In this document: piece after piece, positions 24,376 through 35,300 of the stretch
Position numbering within the stretch: position 1 is the stretch's first letter
Layout: every line of letters begins with the position of its first letter
NCBI GenBank assembly: GCA_002633025.1
Contig: NMRB01000251.1
Location: forward strand, 124,001-188,000
Source: Notospermus geniculatus
Taxonomy: Eukaryota > Nemertea > Pilidiophora > Heteronemertea > Lineidae
Length of the DNA stretch: 64,000 nucleotides
Direction: 5' to 3'
Made by a program: the position numbers and the translations under genes
Notes under the pieces: model-generated
Database searches by the model: none
The model's input: only the letters and a program-made list of their open reading frames with translations
Told to the model about the DNA's origin: nothing

Positions 24376-24528
24376 AGCCGGTGTAACGTCTGAAATTGTC
24401 CCTGTCCGCCAGTGTTCCCCTACAGTACACTGTCAAGCGACTTTTGACAATCGGGGACACACACTCAGGTGCGTCAATCTGTTTTTCAAGCCTTACCCAA
24501 TAGAAACACTAAAGACGTTACACCGGTA
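24376..24528. mobile_element. MITE-like element with CCGGTGTAACGTCT ends
   Basis: A 14-bp perfect terminal inverted repeat (CCGGTGTAACGTCT and AGACGTTACACCGG) encloses about 120 bp of non-palindromic sequence. TA occurs at both outer borders. A single copy in the window. Confidence 0.6.
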
Positions 24529-24959
24529 TAAGTAAAGGTTAGAAGAGAGCAGTGCACGTAATATTCTAAAAAGTGGTATGTGCTACAAGTCGACGATCGT
24601 TCGAGGCTATGCATCAAGATCTACATTAGGCCCACAGATTACCAGCTTTATGGCACATCTTGAAAGAGGAGCTAAGTCCTCGCCACTCCTACACAGGTCT
24701 CGGAAATGGCCATCTCATTTGGACAAACACGGGATCAAATATCCAAACGAAAGCAGCCCTACAGGGAGATTGTTATCATCCTATATCAGGTTAATACATC
24801 ATTGTTCTGCATCCTCCTTCATATATTATTCACGGTTATGTACTTCCATCAAACAAACATGTCTCATTATTGTCAAGTAGCCTTGGTTATTGTCTCTATC
24901 ATCAACGATTAAAAAGCACTACAATCTCCAGTGCAGGAATTCAGCCGGCTGCCATTGAG

Positions 24960-25397
24960 ATGGGGGAAGGTCTGGACGGTTTGAGTCAGTTTAGTCATTG
25001 TTCGGATGTTTTTGACTCGGGCGAATTTGAATTTGTTTGTCGATGCAGCTTGGCAACCAACGTGTACGTGGCTGTGAAAATAATCCGCCAATTCGGTTCA
25101 GCGACGCATTCGGCTTTCCAGCCAATCAGCGCCGCGCTTTGTGTCACTAGGAGTACGCGTGCCGCCGTCATAAATACGAAACTGCGGCGACTGTCTGATC
25201 GTTTGAAATCTATGAAAAAAAAGATCATAACTCTGGTCCACTTGGTCACCAATATACGACATATATGCCCATTTGTCAGGCTCGGCAATATGCCATCGGT
25301 TGATGCAAAAAATCGTGATTTGATCATGTTGATAGGTGAACAAATGGTGGTCATTCCTCATCGGGCAGAAGCTGACAAGAACACAATGGTTGTCTGA
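24960..25397 (+). CDS. Longest ATG frame in the window, 145 codons, unrecognised
   Basis: The frame starts MGEGLDGLSQFSHCSDVF and ends ADKNTMVV; without a start it reaches back to about 24870. The composition is plausible for protein (SEFEF-, CRC- and KKK-containing stretches) but no domain or family is recognised. A CCAAT box and a TATA-like word lie inside the frame near 25.12-25.18 kb, which argues against the upper half being coding. A frame of this length is near the chance maximum for 64 kb. Confidence 0.12.
   Translation: MGEGLDGLSQFSHCSDVFDSGEFEFVCRCSLATNVYVAVKIIRQFGSATHSAFQPISAALCVTRSTRAAVINTKLRRLSDRLKSMKKKIITLVHLVTNIRHICPFVRLGNMPSVDAKNRDLIMLIGEQMVVIPHRAEADKNTMVV
25121..25176 (+). 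promoter_or_regulatory. Candidate CCAAT/TATA promoter
   Basis: GCCAATCAGC at 25121-25130 is followed 38 bases later by CATAAATA (25169-25176) in a CpG-rich stretch (AGCGCCGCGC, ACGCGTGCCGCCG). Start of transcription would be near 25200. The first downstream ATG (25211) opens a 61-codon frame beginning MKKKIITLVHLVTNIRH that I cannot assign. Confidence 0.3.
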
Positions 25398-25686
25398 CAC
25401 GGTCGGTGGACCCCGGAGGTTCGATGCTGATTCAATTATTGCTTGACGATCCGATTATACTGGCGTGGTTTTTTATTCTCGGCATATGGCATTTTTCATC
25501 TCGAATGCTACGCAAGATTATCTTTTGCGTGTTGCTTCAGAAAAGCAACAGAAACGACGCATTTTTGTTTGATACTTCATCATTTTTCAACTTCTATTAA
25601 ACTGGATTATTGAAAAGTGGAAGTTAAATCGTTGTCAACACTGCAGCGGTTGCTGACTGGCGGTATATGATGCCGAAGGAAACGAC

Positions 25687-25724
25687 AGATGGAGATGGAG
25701 ATGGAGATGAAAATGAAAATGAAG
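25687..25724 (+). repeat. GGAGAT/GAAAAT short tandem repeat
   Basis: Three to four GATGGA units are followed by three GAAAAT units; a simple repeat. Confidence 0.85.
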
Positions 25725-26393
25725 GTCCTCGTATGCTTCTTTTTATGGCAAGCAGTTCTTTCGGGCAGGAGAAAACTGGAGCAGCAGTTGAAACCAAGTT
25801 CCGTCAAACCCCAATCTGGCCGTGATCAAGCTATGTGAGACAGGTTTTCACCTTACATCTTAAACAGGCGGTTTTCTCAGCTCCGGAAACGACAACATAG
25901 TCTTTGGGACCTCCTGTGTATTGTGTAACTGCTTTTCACCGTCACTGTAGCAAACTACAGTCAGCATCACCGTAAACACTGTCCTCACTGGGCTCCATCA
26001 CATCATATTACTCCAAACGACATCACTTGAACAATAGCAGTCATACATGAAGTGATTTCCTCTCTCTCACAGTTACAGCAGTTTTCAAATGATTGTGTTA
26101 TCTTGACCGATTTGGACAGCAGTTATTGCATTCGATTGCTGTACGGAAGAATAAGTCACTTTCTGCCACAATAATAACTAATGATCAGAAATTGGTTCAC
26201 CATAACAAGCCGTACTGGCAGAGAAGACGCCTGGTTGGGAAGCATTTATGTCGCCTGAACAACAACAACAATGTGTTTCGGAAAGAGCGAACGATATTCG
26301 GATGGCGCTGCTCTGTGTGAGAGATTTCTTGCACAAGTTTGGCTTTCTAAAGGCGCCTATCCACCACTTAAGGCGCTGCTTCATGTGATATTA

Positions 26394-26513
26394 TGGCCCG
26401 TATTGTAGAAGCCTCCTTAACTCTAAAGCCCACTTTAAGCGTTTGTATTCTGCCCTGCAAACAAAAGATAAAAGTAAGCCTTAGAGTTAAGGAAGCTTCT
26501 AGAATACGGCCCC
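26394..26513. mobile_element. TA-flanked MITE, GGCCCGTATTGTAGAAG ends
   Basis: The inverted arms GGCCCGTATTGTAGAAGC, TCCTTAACTCTAA and AAGCCCACTT are mirrored at the right (AAGGAAGCTTCTAGAATACGG). TA stands at 26392-26393 and at 26514-26515. It shares its family with 26516-26637 and 54650-54763. Confidence 0.88.
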
Positions 26514-26515
26514 TA

Positions 26516-26637
26516 GGCCCGTATTCTAGAACGTTCCTTAACGTTAAGGTCGACCTTAAGTCTATTGTAAAACCATCGAGAACAATATAGATTTAAGGTG
26601 GACCTTAATGTTAAGGAACGTTCTAGAATACGGCCCA
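26516..26637. mobile_element. TA-flanked MITE, GGCCCGTATTCTAGAACG ends
   Basis: The arms GGCCCGTATTCTAGAACG, TTCCTTAACGTTAAGGTCG and ACCTTAA are mirrored on the right with high identity. TA borders it at 26514-26515 and 26638-26639. The left TA is also the right TA of the neighbouring element, so one of the two inserted next to the other. Confidence 0.9.
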
Positions 26638-27756
26638 TAGTGTTTTCTTGCAGAAGTAGTTTGGTTCTCCTGGGCAACTAGAAAATTTTGGGCAGTCGTT
26701 TGTGTCACTGGTCTCAGCGTAACTCGTAAGGAAATCGAGAATTGGGAATTGCCCAATTGGAGCCAACTACGAGTCGGCGAAAACTCTCCCGTGGAGCAGT
26801 GCCGAACTTCCTACCAAGCCTCCATACAGTCGATCATGCCTCCAGCTGCATGGAGGCGGTTTCTTTACTGAAGACCAATCATCTAGCGATCTCGATCGAA
26901 AAAGTGCACAATAACAGGTGAATCAGAGAAAAATGTGTTCAGCGATATCCGAAACAGTTGGAAAATAAATTAGAAATTGAAAAAGTATTGTAAGGTTTAG
27001 TTGACATAAAATGTATATAATGTTGTATATGAGTGCGTGGAGCAAATGTTCCGATGTGTTATGTTGTAAATCCGAGAAAGTACGTTTGAAGTGTTTTTAA
27101 GTACGGGTGTGCATTGGAGACTGTGCTGATATGTTTTAAAGCGTATATCTTGTTGCGGTGTATTTGTGTATTTATGAGAAATGTGATGTGTTTTAGCTTT
27201 AGCTGTGTGTCTCAAACCTACCTTTCTTGCACTTTTTCCCGCCTTTATAGGCGTATAAGCCTAAAGATGATAATACAAAGGAATTAGCTTACTGTGCAAG
27301 GTCAGCGGATACAGCCATTGGAAATTTAAGTCAATAATCCAGCTAACTTTGCCAGGGATATTTGACATGTTGGTATTGGTTTTTGTATCCTTCCTGCAGT
27401 CTATTTCCGTACTTTTCAGTTCGCCGGCAGATCTGTTTGTGAAGCTACAAAATATTTTATCATTCAAAACAACAAAGGACTAATTTTTACCTTCAAAGAC
27501 TGATGAAATGCATTAGCTTTGCGTTCTTCATGCCATCCGCAGGGAGGGACAAATAACGTTAAAATTCATTTTTATTTGATCTAAGCTAATTAAATCTTTC
27601 ATTAATTTTGAAAGCTACATGCACCAACGGGCCACAGTTACAAGGCCATCATCATTAACTCAAACTATGAGACCAGATGAAATGAAATATATAAGGTATA
27701 CGGCGCAAAGGAAAGGACGTTATCCTGGACTCTTTTTAGTGCGGAAGTCGAGGAAG

Positions 27757-27846
27757 ATGGCGGCAACTTCATACATGTACACTGTTCGTAATATGAATGG
27801 GCCTTGGTTTCGTGCTCCCTTTATTTTCCAGCCCTTTATGCCCTAA
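27757..27846 (+). CDS. Short frame with ETS/YY1-like start context
   Basis: GTGCGGAAGTCG (ETS-like) lies 14 bases before AAGATGGCGGCAAC, which combines a good start context with a YY1 motif, the common layout of TATA-less promoters. The frame MAATSYMYTVRNMNGPWFR stops after 29 codons. A weak donor (GTAATA) follows codon 10. Only a candidate first exon; no downstream exon is visible. Confidence 0.18.
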   Translation: MAATSYMYTVRNMNGPWFRAPFIFQPFMP

Positions 27847-28168
27847 AACTAGACGATATGTACAAGAATGTGTCGTGATTACGGCAAAGATAGCGTACTC
27901 ATTTCGACAGAGAGAGAGAGAGAAAGAAGGCCATTATATCAACACCGATCTTCATTGTGTGACGTATGATCCTGCCTCACAACACGAAACGAAAAACAAC
28001 CTCTGATAAAAACAGACACTATGCACCTTAGTTTCGTCGAGAAATGCCGCTTTAAGAAGATCCAATGATTAATTTTCCTCATTTTCCCTGCAGGCAGCGC
28101 AGGTGCACGATAACCTAGAAGGTGATCAGTTAAGACACTCAAACTGGCTGCAATGAGCACAAATTACC

Positions 28169-28214
28169 CTCATGCATATTCATGAGGTTGCACCTCTGCC
28201 TCGCTCTATATATA
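28169..28214 (+). promoter_or_regulatory. Octamer-like palindrome followed by TATA box
   Basis: CTCATGCATATTCATGAG (28169-28186) is a near-perfect palindrome resembling POU/octamer sites. TATATATAGG follows at 28207. The spacing would suit a Pol II promoter, but the transcript region downstream has no recognisable RNA or frame. Confidence 0.25.
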
Positions 28215-30105
28215 GGCGGAACACATAACGGGAATATTGCATTCTATGAACAAATTGTTAAGGAATGACGGTTATGAAGAAAATTCCATGTAGAAAGGTC
28301 ATTCCTCTTTCTCTTGTATGATGTTTATAGTGTAGGCTGTTGACGCCGACTGGGTTGCTCATGTAATAAATTGATAAATGCCTTCAAAATGGAAATATCA
28401 CGAAAGAAAAAGTGGTCTGAAAGTACCTAATCTGTCCCTGAAGTCAGCAGCGCAAAGAAACACCATAATCATGGACTAATTTTATTGCTTTTAAAACTAG
28501 GAATGAGAATTCTGAAATCCCGAAAGAATGAAAAGGCATCTATTTCCTTCCAATGTCTTGTAAGTGAAAAATGATCTCTCCTTAACGTGGTGTAATGTGC
28601 CAGGATAACTCACAGACCCAATATGTCTGCGAGGAAAGAGGCAGTTCATCACCGGCAGACCAGTTTATCACCAACAGGAAAAATATTATATGACTTACTC
28701 TACAGAAGTGGAAAACTCTTGCCGTCTTGTGGATGTTTGTTGGAATACTAGATTTCCGAGGGGGACGGATAAAAAGTTGTTTATATTAGACTCCTGAATG
28801 CCAATTTATTTGACAGTTGGCATATTCTAGAGGTTAAAGTCTGACTGCTCCTCTGGTTGTGGTAGACGGATGTCTTGGGCATAGAGACTGAGACAAGAAA
28901 AGGATGACCATGATTAACATAAGAGACTTGACTGCATGGCGAGGCAAGTAACAGTTTGCTAGTAGCTGCATGCAGATGGACTTGCCAAAAGGAGGGGGCG
29001 GAGGTACGCTACAGACGACCCTGTATTTCGGAAAGCAAATACTTACCGCTTGTTATTGGAGGTGTGGCGTTACTGAACCATGCTAGGTACATTTCAAAGA
29101 GAAGTAACCACCCACATGTCATGCGTGTGCAATCTGTTGCTGATAGTGCAAACTGAAACTCGGGACGTAACTGGCTTCAGGCATTCAATGATCAATCCAT
29201 CACATTCTATGAGGTAAAGTGCTAAACTGAGCGTAAACCGAAGGTTTTCGTCCATGATAGGACCAAGACAGCTGCGTCACCATTCTAGTCAAACGTTGCT
29301 GATACAACGTCACCTGAAGTTTATTTTATGCATAAGTCATTTAAGTCCAGGAGTTGAACACTTCATCCCAGAGGAACATCATCAAAGCCAGCAACCATCA
29401 CAACCACAAAATCTTCCTGCTCGACTCAGGACGTTGAAACCTCAGGACAGTTCAAGATGGAGCGGGTTACCATCCATTCAAATGTGACTGCCTCGTCATG
29501 CAAGAAGTTGAAGCATAACGTATCGGCATGCTGGCAAAAAATCCGACCTTCTGCCGAGGATGAGTGAACACTGTGTAACATTTGACTCAGAACTGCTTAT
29601 CTGTCATGAATCCATTCACACTGTGTGCTCGGAATGACAACCACATCAGATCATTATTTTATTGATCCTTCTAATACACCAGTACCAGTCAATGGCGCTG
29701 TTTATCGTTTCATAATCCTTGCTGGCTTTGGTTGGAGTTTGCCCACCAGCTCGACGTGTTCGTCTGTGCAATCTGATCAGCGACCACATATCCGAGTTCT
29801 TTGAAGAAACCGGCCAATGTGAAAACTTGACTTGGCTGTATATAAACTACTGCAAGTCATTATAAAAGTATAATGTTGATAACTGGAATATTGAAAGACT
29901 GAAAGACAGTGGCTGATACTCCTCGAGCTTCCAAAGTCTTCTCAATCAGGAAATCCAATCCTTTTCTTTGGATGTTAAGGCCTAAACCCATTGACGCGTT
30001 TTCATGCCCTGAGTCTCGCCTTGCCCATTTTCGGGAGCGGCACGTTAAAACAAAGGTTTATCGCCGATGCACTGGGTCCAGGCATAAAACTAATAAATAG
30101 TTTAT

Positions 30106-30212
30106 GGTCCAGGGCATACTTCATCAGGATGGGAAGCGGAAAATGCGTTGTTCTTTCTCACCACGCTGGTTCCGGACAAAGCTTTTCCGTTCCGCTACTG
30201 GCGAGTTGGCCA
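30106..30212 (+). mobile_element. Five-copy palindromic family, copy C
   Basis: The core is GCGGAAAATGC...GTTGTTCTTTCTC..CCACGCTGGTTCC..ACAAAGCTTTTCCG, bounded by GGTCCAGGGCATACTTC on the left and GCGAGTTGGCC on the right. It matches copies A (36661), B (37716), D (47110) and E (50335). Relative to copy A it has compensating one-base indels, so the protein-like similarity between copies is a by-product of shared DNA. Confidence 0.65.
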
Positions 30213-30365
30213 ATAGGTGTCACTACTGCCCAATTCAATGACTAGCGGACCCATTCATGCTTGATTGAGCACCAATCAAGAGAATTTTCTTTTGTATTGG
30301 TCCGCTAGAACTTTACTGCCACCTTTTGGGCAATAAGCGCGGCTGACTGCTCCTATTGGCATAAA
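30203..30365. repeat. Nested inverted repeats
   Basis: ACTAGCGGACC (30241) is mirrored by GGTCCGCTAG (30299). Outside it CCAATAGG...GCCCAA is mirrored by TTGGGCAA...CCTATTGG. This looks like one small MITE inside another, adjacent to copy C. Confidence 0.5.
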
Positions 30366-31704
30366 GGTTCCTGGAGAGAGCAAACAGACAACACTCCTGG
30401 CAAGCTCTTGCTTGGACTCTTGGACTCTTGCTTTAGTCCAAAGTAGCAGTGAACTTAAAGACTTCTTATCACAGTAACAAGTAGGAAAGAATTAGGTATT
30501 CTTTGCACTTGCGTCTAATGCAGACCATGAACAAGAAAGCACTAAAATCATTTTTCCAATAAATGAAAAGCGGCATGGCAGTCAAGGAATCACGGGGGAA
30601 CCTGCCAATTTCCCCCGGGTCTCTTCCATTTATCCGCGGTCTTCTGCACATGAGTAGACTTAAATATATGGCAAAACATCAGCTACGCTTGATCGGGATA
30701 TCGACAGAGGAATAAAATGTGCATTAGTTCTTTAACGTCAATTTTTGTGCACTTTCTCTTGTCTTGAACTTCACCAGAACTCTAGGCCTGGCGTTTCCGA
30801 TCTGATCGCCAACAGACCAGGCTTCTCGCTTGTACCTCCATGTTCCCTTTAGGCCTAGGAGGTGAAATAAGAGTCCCCAACTTGTAGCTACCACAGAACC
30901 AGTGATCACAACACAAGTTTATGCCTTGGGCGTCTTCTGTTTCCTGACGATGCTGAATTGCTGAATCTTTAAGATGTCGATATAGAAGTAGGAACGACCA
31001 AAAGTGCAGCTGGAATGAGAGTCCCTTGTACTTTCAGGTATGATTTTACCCACCTGTATGCTCTGGGACAAAAAGGATGGCTGTGTTGTTCTCCGCAGGT
31101 GAAAAAAGTTTTTAAAAATGCCACATCATTGTTCGATCTCGAGAAACCGATTAGTGATAATTCGTGGTGTCTATTTTTGAGAGGTTCTGATGACATTTCC
31201 TCAGAGAATGATGACATTCTCCCTAGAATGGTCCGCCCACATACACCCGTCTTCCCGAGAAAACAGATGGCGTTAACGTTACCACTTATTCTACTGCAGA
31301 AAAAAGGCACTCTTCTAATTTCCTATTTGACTGCATTATTCACGAGACGTTGGTATTTTACACGAGGATGTTTCCTTTGACACCGAATTCAAAGCAACAG
31401 TTATCTTTACCAAAGATAACTGACTTTTTTATTAAATGGCTGTAATGAATATCCTTCTTCGCAAAAGGCGACGGTCAGCCCTGCGATTAGCTTGTTCCAA
31501 GTCGTTTAAGAAATTGTGCAAAGTACAAATGTATTTTGACGTTGTATTCGAGAGGGAGCTTTCAAAGTTAAAGATAATGTTTGGGTTTAAAGTCTGATAT
31601 CAACAACGGTGTCATCCGAATTTACACGTTAACCCCAGTCTATCCTGAAACCTTTCAGTAGAACTCAGATGAGCTGCTTATTCAGCGCTACAATCTAGTG
31701 AGCG
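30366..31704. other. Non-coding stretch with an unassigned 121-codon frame
   Basis: An ATG frame at 31015-31380 (plus) begins MRVPCTFRYDFTHLYALGQ. It has no recognised domain and its length is within chance. A hairpin AGTTATCTTT/AAAGATAACT with a 3-base loop lies at 31398-31422. Confidence 0.35.
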
Positions 31705-31851
31705 TTTCCGACTGGTATCCATTCATACGCCTGGTTGGAGAGAGGACAGTAAGGCAACGAGCCTTGCCCAAAGTCTCACGCCACAGAGGGATTCGAACAT
31801 GGGACACTCTGACTGCTAGTCGGAGACCGAACCATTACACCACCGTGGCTT
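31705..31851 (-). mobile_element. tRNA-derived SINE head, family 3
   Basis: The minus strand reads GCCACGGTGGTGTAATGGTT (A box), CCGACTAGCAGTCAG (anticodon arm) and ATGTTCGAATCCCTC (B box). A body with GGGCAAGGCTCGTTGCC and CTCTCTCCAACCAGGCG follows, the kind of body seen in several marine-invertebrate SINEs. It is truncated at the 3' side. Confidence 0.65.
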
Positions 31852-32058
31852 TCATTTAAACCCATAACATAACGACGCAAGCAAAGTCTCTTAGTTAAGG
31901 AGATGAGATGACTGTGCTCGAGAAAAATCCAGAGCCGATTTCATTCCGAAGTTTACATATGATAAAACTTTAGCGACATTTACAGTACAAACCCAGAACA
32001 AATGTTGAACTGATGACGCAGTTAGCTATGTGTACGACGAGCATACAGTTGTCTTCGC

Positions 32059-32109
32059 ACTAATTAAATCTATCAGATTAGAATTCTGATTATAAAGATT
32101 TAATTAGTA
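32059..32109. repeat. Nested hairpin, ACTAATTAAATCT arms
   Basis: A 13-bp perfect inverted repeat encloses a second one (ATCAGA...TTCTGAT). It is a possible very short MITE. Confidence 0.65.
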
Positions 32110-32775
32110 CGGGCATTCGTCTCACAGCCCCTGCTGCTGGCAACGTTTGGTGTAGATCCAGCCAGTAAGTTCTCAGAGCACCGTAGATCATGAACGAAAT
32201 ACATGTACGGTGTTCGCCTCTGTAGGGTACACGTGACAAAAATAAAAATTTCAAAGCGGTTTTCTTATGTGGCTTTATGGAGCCATTTATATAGGAAGTG
32301 TGTTTGAAACCAATATCAGGAACGCTTGTCATTCTACAAGCAATTCCATTGCCTCCAATTCCCAACGTTAAAACCAAAGACTAAACAAATTAATGAAACT
32401 TCTCCAGGATAATTAATTGATTTTGTACGCAATTACAAGCTAGACTATGCAGATGGAATGCAACAATTTGTGAGGTTTAGACATGAAGAAGTAGAACCAT
32501 CTAACACTGCTCTAGCGGCGATGAAGTGGAGTCAAAAACCTCTTCAATTCACTCAGTTACTGGGAGAACTCTTCAGAGATACCCTATTGGCTCTTGATTA
32601 ATTCAAAGCGCAAGCAATTATCACCATTTCATATTACAAGAGAATTGCATTTACAAATGAAGAATGGTTGTTGTCTTACAGATAAGGCTACTACGCCAAC
32701 GAACTCAATTTTGCGAACACTCATTCTAAGTTGCCTACCACATAGAGGCCTCTCTGGACTCCCTCGCAGGGGAGC
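32110..32775. other. Non-coding stretch
   Basis: A 95-codon minus frame starting at 32377 is unrecognised. Nothing else was seen. Confidence 0.4.
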
Positions 32776-33036
32776 CTTTAGTAGCCTGATAGCCTAGTGG
32801 TTATCCGCTTAGCAAGCGACAGATCCCGGGTTCGAATCCAGCCTGGGCCGTGGGATAAATCCTCTGGCTCACGTCCGTCGCATGGGACAGTAAATCTTGG
32901 TGTCTTGCAAGGGCAAGTAAAAGACCCCATCCAGGTGAGGAACATGAGTAGCTTGAGACGGCCTCCACCGTACTATCAGGGCCAATAATGTGATGGATTC
33001 CGCCCTGACGGAAAAATCTAATACAAATACAAATAC
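32776..33036 (+). mobile_element. tRNA-derived SINE, family 1, copy 3
   Basis: A box GATAGCCTAGTGGTTA, anticodon arm CGCTTAGCAAGCG, B box GGGTTCGAATCC. The body has GTCCGTCGCATGGGACAGTA, AAGGGCAAGTAAAAGACCCC and GAGGAACATGAGTAGCTTGA. The end CCCTGACGGAAAAATC-TAATACAAATACAAATAC keeps the repeat tail. A best-preserved copy together with 35020. The 130-bp tandem array starts 35 bp after its tail. Confidence 0.9.
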
Positions 33037-33070
33037 TCTTGCAGGTCAGTCTAAAGGATCGATTCCCCGA

Positions 33071-33470
33071 CGCTAACCCTTCGTGGCTGGGGTAGAGTGG
33101 CATTGGAGCTGAGGAATTCATAGTCCTCGCCGTCGATTGCTGCACCAATCAAGATCATCGCACTGTTGGAGCAGCCGAGGGGGAGGAGCAGTTACAACCA
33201 ACCCTTTGTGGTTGGGTTGGGGTGGAGTGGCATCAGAGTTCAGGAATTCGTATTCCTCGTCGTCCATCCTGCTGCACCAAGTCAAGAGAATCGCACTGTT
33301 GCAGCAGCCGAGGGGATGGAGCAGTTACAACCAACCCATTGTGGTTGGGGTGGAGTGGCATCAGAGTTCAGGAATTCGTAGTCCTCGTCGTCGATTGCGG
33401 CACCAAGTCAAGCGCATCGCACTGGTGCAGCAGCCGAGGGGATGGAGCAGTTACAACCAAGACAAGATGC
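33071..33470 (+). repeat. Tandem array, ~130-bp unit x3
   Basis: GAGTGGCAT recurs at about 33096, 33226 and 33355, i.e. periods of 130 and 129. Each unit carries CAGGAATTCGTAGTCCTCGT, GCAGCCGAGGGGATGGAGCA and GTTACAACCAACCC. Frames exist across it on both strands, but the 130-base step changes reading frame between units, so it is a satellite-like repeat, not a coding repeat. Units 2 and 3 are most alike. Confidence 0.9.
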
Positions 33471-33756
33471 CGTGCCCAAGCAACAAATAGTTCTGAGAGA
33501 AAACAAAAAATTTGTAATGTCTTTCATCTCTAATCGCGTCGATGTCCTACACCGTTTTGTTTGACCAACACCGACGAGAGGATATTATCCGTAGAATCAA
33601 CATCAGGTATAAACACCGTCCTGGATGCTGTCGACTGGACGGATGTCATTAGATACCGCTACTTCTGTGTGATCAGTTTATGATGAACAGCGACGGGATA
33701 TTGTGTCCAGCAAAAAGAAAGAAGTTCGATAATGCTCTACCGCAGATCATCATGGC

Positions 33757-33975
33757 GGGGAGCGCGGTGGCATAATGATTAGGGGTGTGGTGGACTCGTG
33801 ATCGGAAGGTCGCGGGTTCGATCCCCGGCCGTGCCACTCTGTAACTCTCAACTGGCCTGAAATGTCCATCGTGTGCGCTATATTGTGGGTGCCCTTTGGA
33901 ATCTACAGAAAGGTTCTGAATCATAGGCTGGGGTAATAATGTGTGAAGCGCTATATAAGAACTCTTTATTATTAT
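33757..33975 (+). mobile_element. tRNA-derived SINE, family 2
   Basis: The head GCGGTGGCATAATGATTAGG (A box), CTCGTGA anticodon region and GCGGGTTCGATCCCCGGC (B box) form a recognisable tRNA-like fold. The body ends TGTGAAGCGCTATATAAGAA and the tail is (ATT)n. This GCGCTATATAA 3' end occurs in many marine invertebrate SINEs and reflects a partner LINE. It is a single copy in the window and looks young. Confidence 0.85.
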
Positions 33976-35019
33976 GCTTCAAGCAGCTACACTCAGTGCA
34001 AGTCTCCAGACTGGCCAGACTTTAGCCATCTACGTGTATTTAGATACCCAGTGGCAGGCCAGTCACTTTTGGCCTGCCATGCACTTTTGGATACTTGTAC
34101 TGAGGGGTGACTACATGTACACCTTGTTACTACACATGTAGAACTCTCCGACCGACTTGCCTCCTCGGCCTCGCACAGGGTGAAAATCCGCCCACATACG
34201 TCCAGAAAGCTGTTGAATGGTAAAACCCAAAGTAATATGCGCAGTTGATAAAGATATTCTATTTCATATAACAGCTCCGACACAAGGAAATGAGTCACTT
34301 GCTCGCCTTCCTAAAGAAGAGAAGGATTCTGGAACTCTGTGTACCCCACTCAGAGAACACTTGAAGCAAGCCAATATAGAGAATGATTCAGCCATTTGTA
34401 ATACTTAATATCCCTTGTAGCTTGAACCGTTGCTTCCCGTATCGGATGTCGGTATGGGACAAAAGGATTCGACAACTAGTAATAGCGATGTAGGGATGGT
34501 CAGCATGAGCTAGCGGGCCAATATAGAAGGCGAACAATGGGATACTGGTAATAAGCAGGGAGAGCATGGAGACAAGCTGGTCAAAGAGTCGACCCGAAGA
34601 CAAAGAGAGTGCGCCAAGGTTGCGAGCACATGGTGTCGTGACTTTGTGAAATGTGAGGATTTGATAATAACTTCTGCATTACCAAAGAAACAGATTCTTA
34701 TGCTACTTCTGTTGATGCAATCTCCCGTTACAAGAACTTGATTGCTGCAGATCTGAGAACAAGACATTTTTGTCGCGCAAAGGTCAGATGTTTGCTCTAT
34801 CTCTACTGGTGTTGATATACCATTGGTTCATATTGTGATTATGAGAAGTAACTCAACAGCACTTGTCTCCAGCAGCCCAGAAGTATAGAGGAGCATTCTG
34901 CAAAATGCAAAATGGTATGAGATGATGACAGGCATTTCGATGTGTTCTGCCAGCCTATGGTCAATTTCATATTCAGTGATGTCCAAACGCGTAGGCCGCG
35001 ACAGCTAATCAGTTGGATG
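33976..35019. other. Non-coding stretch
   Basis: A short inverted repeat (GGCAGGCCA...GGCCTGCC) lies at 34051-34080. No gene is recognised. Confidence 0.4.
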
Positions 35020-35300
35020 GAGGAGCTTTGATAGCATAGTGTTTGTCACGTCCGCTTAGCAAGCGGCAGGTCCCGGGTTCGAATCCCGTGCCATGTGGGA
35101 TTAATCATCCCTGGTCTTCAATCCGTCGCTTGGGACAGTAAGCCGTGGTGCCTGCCTTGTTCCTGTGCAAGGGCAAGTAAAAGACCCCATCCAAGTGAGG
35201 AGCAATCAGGAGTAGTTTGAGATGGCCTCTTCCATCTTACCAGGACCGATAATGCTGGGCTTCTGCCCTGATGGAAGGACACAAACACAAATACAAAATC
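35020..35300 (+). mobile_element. tRNA-derived SINE, family 1, copy 4
   Basis: A box GATAGCATAGTGTTTGTC, anticodon arm CCGC-TTAGCAA-GCGG and B box GGGTTCGAATCCCG. The body has GGGACAGTAAGCCGTGGTGC, GGGCAAGTAAAAGACCCCAT and GAGATGGCCTCTTCC. The tail is CACAAACACAAATACAAAAT. In the tRNA-like loop the anticodon position reads AGC, which fits tRNA-Ala as ancestor. Confidence 0.9.

Larger units (their letters stand above)
26638..30105. other. Non-coding stretch
   Basis: No element with inverted ends was seen. A (GA)n tract lies at 27909-27923. Two candidate promoters inside it are listed separately (27757 and 28169). Frames are short and unrecognised. Confidence 0.4.

Noticed and set aside
24870-25397. 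175-codon open frame as a definite gene
   Set aside because: It has no ATG at its head, no recognisable domain, and the length is about what chance allows in 64 kb over six frames. It is kept only as a low-confidence 145-codon entry.
31398-31422. Histone-type 3' stem-loop or terminator
   Set aside because: The stem sequence and loop do not match the histone stem-loop consensus, and no histone gene lies upstream.
33137-33533. Repetitive protein encoded by the 130-bp array
   Set aside because: The unit step of 130 and 129 bases does not preserve one reading frame, and frames are open on both strands.
35020-35100. Functional tRNA-Ala gene
   Set aside because: The tRNA-like region is the head of a SINE with a conserved body and tail; the acceptor stem does not pair.
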